Part shown: positions 54,947 through 64,000 of the stretch, in pieces
Position numbering within the stretch: the first letter of the stretch is position 1
Layout: each line of letters starts with the position of its first letter
Origin: SSF14 sp037045585
GTDB lineage: Bacteria; Actinomycetota; Acidimicrobiia; Acidimicrobiales; Microtrichaceae
Reading direction: 5' to 3'
DNA length: 64,000 nt
NCBI GenBank assembly: GCA_037045585.1
Contig: JBAOIR010000072.1
Coordinates: 62,001-126,000 of the forward strand
Notes under the pieces: model-generated
The model's input: the letters and a program-made list of their open reading frames with translations, nothing else
What the model was told of the DNA's origin: nothing
The model's database searches: none
Translations under genes and position numbers: made by a program

Positions 54947-55591
54947 CTACGTCCGCAGGTAGGCGAGCACTGCGAGCACCCGCCGGTGTTGGCCCTCGTC
55001 GGGCGGGAGCCCGAGCTTCGCGAAGATGCGTTGCGTGTGCTTCTCGACGGCGCCGTCACTCACGACCAGCGCCTGGGCGATCGACGCATTGGACCGGCCC
55101 TCCGCCATGAGGCCGAGCACCTCGGTCTCCCGTGGCGTGAGGGTCGAGACCGGGTCATCACCACGGCGCCGCACCATCAGCTGCGACACCACCTGCGGAT
55201 CGAGCACCGTGCCACCGGCGGCAACCCGCTCGACGCTGTCGAGGAACTCGTCGATGGCCGACACCCGATCCTTCAGCAGGTACCCGACTCCGCCGCTGCC
55301 CGTGCCGAGCAGCTCGTCGGCGTAGGACACCTCGACGTACTGCGACAGCACCATGACCTTCGCCTCGGGCCACTCGGCCCGAACCGACACGGCGGCCCGC
55401 AGCCCCTCGTCGCTGTGCGACGGCGGCATGCGGACGTCGACCAACGCCACGTCGGGTCGTTGAGTCAGGACGGCCTCGACGAACGACGGACCGTCACCGA
55501 CGGCGGCGACCACCTCGTGGCCGACCTCGGTCAACAACAGCTGGAGACCCTCCCGCAGCAGCAGCGAGTCGTCGGCGATCACGATCCGCAC
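54947..55591 (-). CDS. NarL/FixJ-family response regulator
   Basis: 214 residues. Receiver: acidic pocket ADD, phospho-acceptor Asp in DVALVDVRMPP, Lys in YLLKDRVS. LuxR-type HTH at the C-terminus: LTPRETEVLGLMAEGRSNAS and GAVEKHTQRIFAKLGL. Its start overlaps the sensor kinase stop by 13 bases. It should bind DNA on phosphorylation by that kinase; targets are unknown. Confidence 0.93.
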   Translation of the reverse strand: MRIVIADDSLLLREGLQLLLTEVGHEVVAAVGDGPSFVEAVLTQRPDVALVDVRMPPSHSDEGLRAAVSVRAEWPEAKVMVLSQYVEVSYADELLGTGSGGVGYLLKDRVSAIDEFLDSVERVAAGGTVLDPQVVSQLMVRRRGDDPVSTLTPRETEVLGLMAEGRSNASIAQALVVSDGAVEKHTQRIFAKLGLPPDEGQHRRVLAVLAYLRT

Positions 55592-56911
55592 GGCACCTCG
55601 GCTTCGACGACCGTCGGTCCACCGTCAGGCGACCGGACGTTGAGCACTCCGTCGGCCGCCCGCACCCGGTCGTGCAGCCCGACCAGGCCATGACCCTTCG
55701 ACAAGTGGGCACCGCCGAGCCCGTCGTCGCTCACCCGCACCCGCACCTCCTCGCCGACCAAGTGGACCGTCATCATGCACTGCGTCGCGCCACTGTGCTT
55801 GGCAACGTTCGTGAGCGCTTCGGAGACCACGAAGTACACGGCGGTCTCGACGTGGTGGGGCAACCGACCGGCGGGGAGGTCGATGTCGACGTCGATCGGC
55901 ACGATCGAACGGGCAGCGAGCTCCTCGAGCGCCGCCCGGAGGCCACGATCGGTCAACACCGGTGGGGCGATGCCCCGCGAGAGCGCTCGCAACTCCTCCA
56001 GCGTGTCCTTGGTCTGGCGCAGCGCGGCGTCGAGTGTGCCCTGCAACTGAGGGTTGTCGGGCCCGGCCTGCTTCTGCGCCCGACCGAGGTCCATCGACAG
56101 GCGAACGAGCCGCTGCTGGGGCCCGTCGTGAATGTCGCGTTCGAGGCGCTGCAGCGCGCTGGCCTCGGCCGACCGAGCGGCGCGCCGCCCGACCACGAGC
56201 TCGTCGACCTGCTGTTGGGTCTCGGCCCGGCTCAGGAGGAGGAGCTGGGCCAGCCCGGTCCGCAGAAGGCTGAAGGCTCGGACGACCAGCGGCAACGTCA
56301 GGGCGAAGACAACGCCGGTCGCCACGTAGAACACGGCCTTCACCGCGAACGACTGCCCGAAGCCGAGGAGTTCGGGGAGGTCCTCGTCGCCGCCACCGTT
56401 CGGAACGGCCCAGCCCCATGCCGGGAACGACAAGCCGGCGAGCGCACCCGCCCACCAGGTGAGGACGAACGACCACCCGACCGTCGCCGTGACGAAACCG
56501 ACGAGCGCGTGCAACACATCGAGCCACGATTGCGGGTCACCGAGCGGAGTCACCATCCGCCGGAACCAGCCGGCGTCGGGGGCGGGCCGGTGATAGTGCA
56601 CGGACGGGAACTCCCGCCCGAGGACGCCGGCGACCTGGACTCGCTCCAGCTGGGCGAACCCGCGGGCGACGAAGATCGTCGCGGTCAGGATCGGTAGGCC
56701 GATGACCGTGACCAGGAGTCCGGCGCCGACCGACAACCCGGTGACAATCAGGACGAACGCCGCGAGCGCGATGGGGAACCCCACCAGCAGGTACGCGCTC
56801 GCGGCCGAATCGACGGATCACCTCCGGCAGTCTCGTGGACCCCGCTCCGACGGCGGAGGACTGCATCGGCACAGGGCCGGGGGTGGGATTCGGAACCGTT
56901 GCGTCACTCAT
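55579..56911 (-). CDS. NarL-type sensor histidine kinase with PF13796 sensor domain, one frame break
   Basis: About 443 residues from ATG 56911. The frame breaks near 56812, between RLPEVI and SAASAYLLVGFPIALAAF. The N-terminal sensor domain has four membrane helices and the family string FPSVHYHRPAPDAGWFRRMV. HisKA_3 contains the phospho-acceptor His in LERDIHDGPQQRLVRLSMDL. HATPase motifs are EALTNVAKHSGATQ (N box) and VSDDGLGGAHLSKGHGLVGL (G boxes). The kinase senses an envelope signal and phosphorylates the downstream regulator. Confidence 0.9.
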
Positions 56912-56918
56912 GGGTCCA

Positions 56919-56924
56919 ACGGTA
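56919..56924 (-). promoter_or_regulatory. Leaderless -10 element of the two-component operon
   Basis: TACCGT on the minus strand, 7 bases before ATG 56911. Confidence 0.45.
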
Positions 56925-57001
56925 CGAATCCGGGTCCGCCGCGCCGATCCCGCACCCTGGCGTCTCCGTTGTCGGGCTACCCCGAACCTCGAAGTGGCTC
57001 C

Positions 57002-57007
57002 TAGAGT
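57002..57007 (+). promoter_or_regulatory. Leaderless -10 element of the methyltransferase gene
   Basis: TAGAGT ends 8 bases before GTG 57016. It is the same hexamer as those before gcvH and the 13E12 gene at 62750. Confidence 0.5.
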
Positions 57008-57015
57008 CGACTCCC

Positions 57016-57432
57016 GTGCTGTCCGCCCGCCTCGCCGAGATCGTCGACGTGTTGCCGCTCCGGCCCGGCCTTCGGGTGCTGGAGGTCGGCTGCGGCACCG
57101 GCGCCGCCGCCCGAGCCGTCGCGGCGCTCATCGGCGACGGTCACGTGCTCGCCATCGACCGCTCCCGCACCGTCCTCGAACAGGCCGTCCGTGTCTCGTC
57201 GACCGAGATCGAGTCGGGCACCCTCTCGTACCGCTGCTGTGCCGTCGAGGATTTCGAACTGCACCCCGGCGAGCCACCCTACGACCTGGTGTTCGCCGTG
57301 CGGGTCGGCGCCCTCGACGGTCGTCACCCGGAGTCGACCGAACCGGCGCTGCGGCGAATCGTCGTGGCCACCGCACCCGGCGCCCGCCTGTTCATCGACG
57401 GAGGGTCACCACTCGTCGAGTTCGCGTTGTGA
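57016..57432 (+). CDS. Small class I SAM-dependent methyltransferase
   Basis: 138 residues from GTG 57016. Motif I is LRVLEVGCGTGAAARAVAAL, motif II is VLAIDRSRTVLEQA, and YDLVFAVRVGALDG matches motif IV. The chain ends after the fifth strand, so the protein lacks the usual substrate lid and is shorter than most members. The substrate is unknown. Confidence 0.8.
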   Translation: MLSARLAEIVDVLPLRPGLRVLEVGCGTGAAARAVAALIGDGHVLAIDRSRTVLEQAVRVSSTEIESGTLSYRCCAVEDFELHPGEPPYDLVFAVRVGALDGRHPESTEPALRRIVVATAPGARLFIDGGSPLVEFAL

Positions 57433-57474
57433 GTCGAGCCAGCGCGTTCAGGAGGCGAGGGTGGCCGAGCCCAG

Positions 57475-57681
57475 TTAAGAGAGCAGCCATTCGATGCCCT
57501 GGATGAGGCGCCAACCGAGGTAGATCGCGAGTGCGATCACCATCAGCCAGAAGTGCCAGGGGATCTTGGTGCTGGGCGCGTTCTCGTCGGGATCGGCGAC
57601 GTGGTGACCGTCGGGGCACTTGCCCTCCTCGGTCAGGGTGCTCGGCGTGTAGAACCGATCGCAGTCGTCGCACCAGGGCAT
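57475..57681 (-). CDS. Small zinc-ribbon membrane protein
   Basis: 68 residues. MPWCDDCDRFYTPSTLTEEG and KCPDGH carry three Cys and a His for zinc. A C-terminal helix (WHFWLMVIALAIYLGWRLI) anchors it. Similar short zinc-ribbon/TM proteins are common in actinobacteria and have no known role. The start is the ATG before the first Cys pair. Confidence 0.75.
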   Translation of the reverse strand: MPWCDDCDRFYTPSTLTEEGKCPDGHHVADPDENAPSTKIPWHFWLMVIALAIYLGWRLIQGIEWLLS

Positions 57682-57749
57682 CGCCGCACTGTCTACACCC
57701 GCGCCCATTCCGGTTTCGAACCCGGGTTCGGCTCGCCGCTGAGGCGGTC

Positions 57750-58872
57750 TCAGCCGCGTCGGGTGAGGCTGAGGCGGGCGACGGCCTCGTGGTGGTCGGC
57801 CGAGCCGGCCGCTGCCACCGCCACCGCCCGCTCGAGCACCGCCTCGTCGTACGGATGGACGTGGGCGAAGGCCAGCAGCTCCGGCGTTCGACCACGCGCC
57901 AACAACGATTCGCGGGAGCGCGACGTCGAACACGTGGCGGTGGTCGTCGGCGAACGGCGCCTCGCTGTCGACGAGCAGCGACCCGCTGTAGCCGGCAGTC
58001 ACCCGACCGAGGTCGCCCGACCGGAGCTCCGACCGCAGGGTCGTCACGTCGACCTCGACGGGAACGGTGAGGCGGTACGGCCGGGACCCGATGCCACCGC
58101 CGAGCAGCTGCCGGAGGTGCGACATCTCGGCCTTGATCGTCGTGGGGCTGATGGGACGGTCGCCGTAGACGTGCCACCGCAGTTCGTCGAGTGTGCTCGG
58201 GCCCTCGAGGGCGAGGGCTGCCAGCAGTTCCATCTGGCGCGGGCCGAGCGCGAGCGGCTGACCGTCGAACGTCGCCTCGGCGTGGCCGAGCAGCCGCAGT
58301 CGGAGGCCCGAGGGCTCGGGAGTGTCGTCGTCGGGCAGGTGCTCCTCGACGAGGCGGGCCAGCGTGCCGACGGCAACCTCGGCGAGCGGGGTGGCGCGAT
58401 CCCACCGTCCGGACAGGTCGATGACCCCGATCGGGCGACCCGCTCGGTCGTGTACCGGCGCCGACCAGCACACCCAGTCACGCACCGCATCACACCAGTG
58501 CTCTGCGGAGAACACACTCGCCGGGCGCCCCCACCGGAGCGCGAGGCCCAAGGCGTTCGTGCCAGCAGACGACTCGTCCCAACGCCCACCGGGCACGAAC
58601 CCCACGGTCTCGGCGGTCCGCCGCATGCTGCGCCCCCCGGCGCTCCACAGGATCCGGCCCTCCTCGTCGGTCACGGCGGCGACCAGGTCGCCGGCGTCGG
58701 CCGCCTGGGTCAGCCGTTCCTCGAGACCAACCTCGCTGCGTCGGATCGGCGACGCCGCCCAGCGCTCCTCGACCTCATCGGGCTCGGCGTCGACCGGCGC
58801 AGCGGCGCTCGACGCGTCGATCACGGGGCGACAGCGCGACCACGAGTCGTCGATCTCGGGGGCGGTCGCCAC
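57750..58872 (-). CDS. GAF-domain regulator with C-terminal winged helix, one frame break
   Basis: About 374 residues. The GAF-like domain (residues 40-180) contains GDLVAAVTDEEGRILWSAGG, GGRWDESSAGTNALGLALRW and FSAEHWCDAVRDWVCWSAPV, as in AcoR-type sensors. A winged helix of the Trans_reg_C kind follows (LGPRQMELLAALALEGPSTL, VYGDRPISPTTIKAEMSHLR). The frame breaks near 57905; the end reads SADHHEAVARLSLTRRG. The gene is divergent from the ALDH-DUF779 genes and probably controls them in response to an aldehyde or alcohol. The start is uncertain: TTG 58920 is an alternative. Confidence 0.75.
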
Positions 58873-59003
58873 GCCGCGTTCGCCACCGAAACCCCCTTGG
58901 TTCGTCTCGAACCGTACCAACCTTCTGCCAACCGTGGGCGGCGCACAGTGAGGAGGAGACCGCGGCAGGGGGTGCGGTCCACGATCCCTCGAGGAGTCCG
59001 ACC

Positions 59004-60520
<1,517 letters not shown>

Positions 60521-60632
60521 CTGCTTACGCTGCGGTGCCTCGGCTGATGGCCTCGGCCACCTCCGCTCAGGTTCGGTCGCTGCGCTCCCTGCTTACGCTG
60601 CGGTGCCTCGGCTGATGGCCTCGGCCACCTCC
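60521..60632 (+). repeat. 44-bp direct repeat (two copies, period 68) at the ALDH-DUF779 junction
   Basis: Identical 44-base copies (starting CTGCTTACGCTGCGGTGCC) at 60521-60564 and 60589-60632. The first copy replaces the expected ALDH stop; the second supplies the DUF779 start and first codons. Confidence 0.85.
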
Positions 60633-61010
60633 CGCATCGATTGCACGGAGGCGGCCGTCGATCTGATCGACCGACTGGTGGAACAGCACGGACCGGTGCT
60701 GTTCCACCAGTCGGGCGGCTGCTGCGACGGGTCGAGCCCGATGTGCTTCCCGCTCGGCGAGTTCCGCATCGGCGGGTCGGACGTCCTCCTCGGCGAGGTG
60801 CACGGTGCACCGTTCCACATGAGTTCGGAGCAGTTCGAGTACTGGAGCCACACCCACCTGACCCTCGACGTCGTCCCGGGCCGCGGCGGTGGCTTCTCGC
60901 TCGAGACGCCCGAGGGTGTCCGGTTCCTGATCCGGTCGCGGCTCTTCACCGACGACGAGCTCGCGGAGCTGCCACCGGTCCACGTGGGACCGGTGGCAGC
61001 CGAGCAGTAG
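60615..61010 (+). CDS. DUF779 family protein (ALDH partner)
   Basis: 131 residues from ATG 60615. The conserved string is LFHQSGGCCDGSSPMCFPLG with clustered Cys that may bind metal or form disulfides. DVLLGEVHGAPFHMSSEQFE and HTHLTLDVVPGRGGGFSLE complete the family pattern. DUF779 genes follow aldehyde dehydrogenases in mycobacteria (Rv0459 after Rv0458). The biochemical role is unknown. Because no stop separates it from the ALDH, an in-frame fusion protein is possible. Confidence 0.85.
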   Translation: MASATSRIDCTEAAVDLIDRLVEQHGPVLFHQSGGCCDGSSPMCFPLGEFRIGGSDVLLGEVHGAPFHMSSEQFEYWSHTHLTLDVVPGRGGGFSLETPEGVRFLIRSRLFTDDELAELPPVHVGPVAAEQ

Positions 61011-61022
61011 CTGTCACTCCGA

Positions 61023-62636
61023 CTAGGGGGCGACCGAACCGGCGTCGCTGCGGTGCTGGAGCACCTCGATGTGCTGGCCACCGTTCGGCACGCGGAACGT
61101 TGCGCCCGTCCAGGCCTCGGCGTCGGGGTCGTACGTATCGATGTGGCGGTATTTCACGATCATCTCGTCGGGGTTGACGTCGACGACGACGTAGCCCTGC
61201 TGCTCGAAGTTGAGGTGGCGCATGCCGGGGTTCTGGCCCATCAGCCAGTTCTCGGCGAGACGCAGCGCCGCGGACGCGGCCTCCGACGGCAGACCGCCGA
61301 GCAGTGACGTCTTGATGTCGGGGTCCGCGGTCATCGACTGGGAGACGAACTCGAACGCCGCCACCGGGCCGCCGGCATCGGGATCGGTGCGCAGCTCGGA
61401 CGCGATGGCGATGTGGGTCTGGCCGGTGGCGAACACCGTGTTGTCGACACCGGCGTCGAGGATCGCCTGCAGGAGCCCCCGGCGCTCGACCATGTAGTCG
61501 TCCCACCCGTCGCTGCGGATGTAGATGCCGGCATTCGGCGGGAGGCCGTCGCGGAACGGACGGAGGAACTCGAGATTCACGAGCCGCCACGGGCTGATCG
61601 GCACGCCGTTGCCGACGATGCGCCAGTCGGCGGTCGAGTTCGCGAGCGTGTCCACCAGCCACTGGTACTGCTCGGGCCCGAACTGCGAGCGGCTCGGGTC
61701 GTACGCCGTGAGGCCGTCGCCCTGGGTGAAGTCGCCGCTCTCGAGATATGGGTCGCGGTGTGATCGGACGTCGATCATCGGGATGTCGGCGAGGCTGCCC
61801 CACGCAACATTGCGGTAGGTGGTGTCGGCGCCGTCGTTGAGGATCGGCATGTTCTCGAACCATGCCTGCCGGCCGGCGGCGAGCCGAGCTGGCGGGCCGT
61901 ACTTGTCGACGCCGTTGTAGAACTCGCCGTCGTCCCACATGGCGACCATCGGAACGGTGGCGTGGAACTCCCGGAGCAGCGGGTCGCGACGCCAGCGGTG
62001 GTAGACGTCGCGGTAGTCGTCGAGGGTCTGGGTGCCGGTGTCGCTGACGTAGACGTAATCACCCAGGTGCATGAAGAAGTCGAGGTCGGGTTCGGCGGCG
62101 GCGGCGCGGTGTGCGACGAACCAGCTCGGGTTGAGCTGCTGACAGCTCGAGAACGCAAACCGCATCGAGTCGACGGTGGCGCCGGGCGCCGGTGCGGTTC
62201 GCAGCCGCCCCGTCCGCGAGGCGGAGCCGTCGGCCTCGAAGCGGTACCAGTACCAGCGGTCGGACTGCAGGCCGTCGACGAGCACGTGCACGGCGTGGTC
62301 GCCCGACGCCTCGGCGGTGACGACACCACCGGCCACCACCGTGGCGAACGAGGGGTCGGTCGCCACGCTCCACAACACCCCGACCGGACCGGGGCCCGCC
62401 TGGACCCTCGTCCAGATCACCGCACCATCGGGGCGGGGGTCACCGGCGATGACCCCGTCGACGAAGGGGACGGGGTCGGGATCGGTGTGGTTGGGCGCCG
62501 GGTAGGTGGGCGACACCGACGGCGCGCACCCCGCAAGCAGGTACGCACCGGGGACGCCGATGCCCAGCGCCTTCAGCAGATCGCGGCGGCTCATGCCCCC
62601 GCGACCGGCCACCACTCGTTCGGGATACCCCGCCAT
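61023..62636 (-). CDS. PhoD-like alkaline phosphatase/phosphodiesterase, Tat lipoprotein
   Basis: 537 residues from ATG 62636 with GGGGAGG upstream. The Tat signal is SRRDLLKALGIG followed by a hydrophobic run and the lipobox LAGC. An N-terminal beta domain (VIAGDPRPDGAVIWTRVQAG) precedes the catalytic domain: FAFSSCQQLNPSWF, DFFMHLGDYVYVSDTG, MVAMWDDGEFYNGVDKYG, WRIVGNGVPISPW and NTVFATGQTHIAIASEL. The metal ligands match PhoD. It hydrolyses phosphodiesters or monoesters outside the cell with Fe3+ and Ca2+, supplying phosphate. Confidence 0.9.
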   Translation of the reverse strand: MAGYPERVVAGRGGMSRRDLLKALGIGVPGAYLLAGCAPSVSPTYPAPNHTDPDPVPFVDGVIAGDPRPDGAVIWTRVQAGPGPVGVLWSVATDPSFATVVAGGVVTAEASGDHAVHVLVDGLQSDRWYWYRFEADGSASRTGRLRTAPAPGATVDSMRFAFSSCQQLNPSWFVAHRAAAAEPDLDFFMHLGDYVYVSDTGTQTLDDYRDVYHRWRRDPLLREFHATVPMVAMWDDGEFYNGVDKYGPPARLAAGRQAWFENMPILNDGADTTYRNVAWGSLADIPMIDVRSHRDPYLESGDFTQGDGLTAYDPSRSQFGPEQYQWLVDTLANSTADWRIVGNGVPISPWRLVNLEFLRPFRDGLPPNAGIYIRSDGWDDYMVERRGLLQAILDAGVDNTVFATGQTHIAIASELRTDPDAGGPVAAFEFVSQSMTADPDIKTSLLGGLPSEAASAALRLAENWLMGQNPGMRHLNFEQQGYVVVDVNPDEMIVKYRHIDTYDPDAEAWTGATFRVPNGGQHIEVLQHRSDAGSVAP

Positions 62637-62736
62637 CTGTCCTCCCCGGCTCGCCTGGACAGATCGTAGGTGGGCGAGCTCCCCCACGGAAGCTGGGAAA
62701 TCTTCCTCCGAACCGAACTGGTGTTCGTTTCCGTGA

Positions 62737-62742
62737 TAGAGT
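62737..62742 (+). promoter_or_regulatory. Leaderless -10 element of the 13E12 gene
   Basis: TAGAGT ends 7 bases before GTG 62750. Confidence 0.5.
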
Positions 62743-62749
62743 TCAACTT

Positions 62750-64000
62750 GTGACCTTGATCGAGGCGACCCGCGACGAAACGGCGATGTCGGCGAAGGCC
62801 GACGCCATCCGCGAGCTGTCCGCGCACCTCCACGCGGCGAACGCACGGCTGGCCCAACTGCTCGCCGACTTCACCGCCGACGACACCTGGAACATCTCCG
62901 GCGACTGGCGGTCACTCACCCACTGGTTGGGCATCAACTGCGGATTCGCCCGCGCCGAGGCCGAGATACTGGCCCGTGTCGCCGCCGCCGCCGAGGCAAT
63001 GCCGACCGTCCTGGAACGCGCCGGACGCGGCGAGGTGTCCTTGCACGTCGCCGCCGGCGCCGCCCGCGTGGCGACGCCGGAGAACGAAGCCAAACTCGCC
63101 GAGATCGCAGCGTCGTCGACACCCGCAAGCCTGCCGAGTCTTCGGCAACTACCGCACCGCCAAGCGCCACGACAACGAACGGCTCGCCGACGAACACCGC
63201 GAGACCGAAGACGGTGACCCCGCAGCAACCGAACCCGAACATCGGTCGTTCTGGCGGACCTGGTTCGACGACAACGGCACCTGGCGCGTCAACGGCGCCG
63301 CCCCACCCGAAATCGGCGCACTCCTCGACCGGCTCTACGAAGCCGGCCACAAACACGCCGAGCTGACTGCGGGCGAAACGGCAAACGCCCACATCGAGGC
63401 AGCAGACGCACTCCGAGCAATGGCCGACCTCGGCCTCGACAGCGCCGACCACCGCCGCCTCCGCGACGAAGGCAACGAACGCTTCTTGGTCACCGTCCTC
63501 ATCGACCTCGAAACCCTCGTCGACAACACCATCCGCCCCGACTCCATCTGCCGCCTCCAATCCGGCCCCCACGTCACCCCCGGCCTCGTACGACGCCTCG
63601 CCGAAGAAGGCACCCTGCAGCTGATGTGGCACCGCACCGGCATCCCCCTCAAACTCGGCCACGAAACCCGACTCGCCACCCGCGAACAAAAACGTGCCCT
63701 TCGCTTCCGCGACGGCGGCTGCTCCGTGCCCGGCTGCACCGCCGAAAAACACCTCCACGCCCACCACATCGAATGGTGGCCCCTCGGAGCAACCGACATC
63801 GACAACATGGTGCTCCTCTGCCGGTTCCACCACCGCCTCCTACACCGAGGCCTCATGTCGATCCGCACCGACGGATCACAAACCTTCGTGTTCCGCGACC
63901 GATACGGCCAAGAAATCGGCCGACGAGGGCCACCACCAGGCGGGCCACCCGGCAAACTCGAGGACCTCCCCGCCCACCGCAACCTCGGCATCAACGCCGA
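62750..64000 (+). CDS. 13E12-family (DUF222) HNH protein, one frame break, 3' partial
   Basis: More than 415 residues, running off the end of the window. DUF222 part: LAQLLADFTADDTWNISGDW, LTHWLGINCGFARAEAEILA. The frame breaks near 63140; afterwards it is open to base 64000. The HNH motif is CSVPGCTAEKHLHAHHIEWW and LGATDIDNMVLLCRFHHRLL. Codons after the break prefer GAA, CAA, AAA and CCA where neighbouring genes use GAG, CAG, AAG and CCG, a sign of foreign origin. It is only distantly similar to the 13E12 protein at 2925. Confidence 0.85.

Overview
The window is high-GC DNA, densely packed with genes, many of them starting with GTG. Several gene neighbourhoods are characteristic of Actinomycetota: gcvH-garA-merR(FtsR)-DUF151-merR, a GlnA4/amidotransferase/AldC/SDR set, a mycothiol-dependent nitroreductase (Rv2466c) homologue, a PF13796-type sensor kinase with a NarL-type regulator, and two 13E12/DUF222 HNH proteins. 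An uncultured or marine Acidimicrobiia (Ilumatobacter-like) bacterium is my best guess; no marker gene here proves it. At least fifteen genes carry a TAnnnT hexamer 6 to 9 bases before their start codon, as expected for leaderless transcription.

Layout. 1-2847: end of a molybdopterin oxidoreductase and a coiled-coil protein. 2925-4184: 13E12 HNH protein. 4701-7882: M20 peptidase, NAD-dependent epimerase, lipoprotein. 7958-12747: frameshifted aldehyde dehydrogenase, broken unknown protein, MauE-like membrane protein, ABC1 kinase, cyclophilin. 12824-19600: LytR-CpsA-Psr protein, two proteins with sigma-region-4-like helices (one tethered to an extracellular esterase fold that lacks its nucleophile), tandem FKBP lipoprotein, PKHD hydroxylase, small lipoprotein. 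19778-27463: Fae-like protein, 2-oxoglutarate oxygenase and ALDH in one operon, then SDR, YceI protein, GlnA4/PuuA-type ligase and PuuD-type amidotransferase. 27530-34316: GcvT, MerR, DUF151 nuclease, FtsR, GarA with a zinc ribbon, GcvH, subtilase, CDP-alcohol phosphatidyltransferase. 34369-43612: HIT, SRAP, GT2-GtrA fusion, DM13 protein, split methylmalonyl-CoA mutase, zinc ribbon plus proline iminopeptidase, PNPOx-like, PI-PLC-like lipoprotein, Rv2466c-like protein. 43563-51871: three GGDEF proteins diverging from an operon for a LAVTG-anchored Thr-rich protein, a degenerate BcsA-like protein with a PilZ domain, and an S26B signal peptidase. 51917-57681: amidohydrolase, membrane protein, Doc toxin-antitoxin pair, tRNA-Pro(GGG), two-component system, methyltransferase, small zinc-ribbon membrane protein. 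57750-62636: GAF/winged-helix regulator, frameshifted ALDH with DUF779, PhoD-like phosphatase. 62750-64000: a second, partial 13E12 HNH protein.

The most interesting unit is 43563-51871. It combines c-di-GMP synthesis (two intact GGDEF domains), a probable c-di-GMP receptor (GDGQF in place of GGDEF but an intact RxxD I-site), and a PilZ domain with RxxxR and NxSxxG motifs fused to a glycosyltransferase-like domain that has lost its acidic catalytic motifs. A sortase-type surface protein and a signal peptidase lie in the same operon.

More than twenty genes contain single-base frame breaks, many in G/C runs, after which the protein continues perfectly in another frame. I read most of them as consensus indel errors and describe such genes as one CDS across the breaks. 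All functions come from reading the sequence; no database search was possible.
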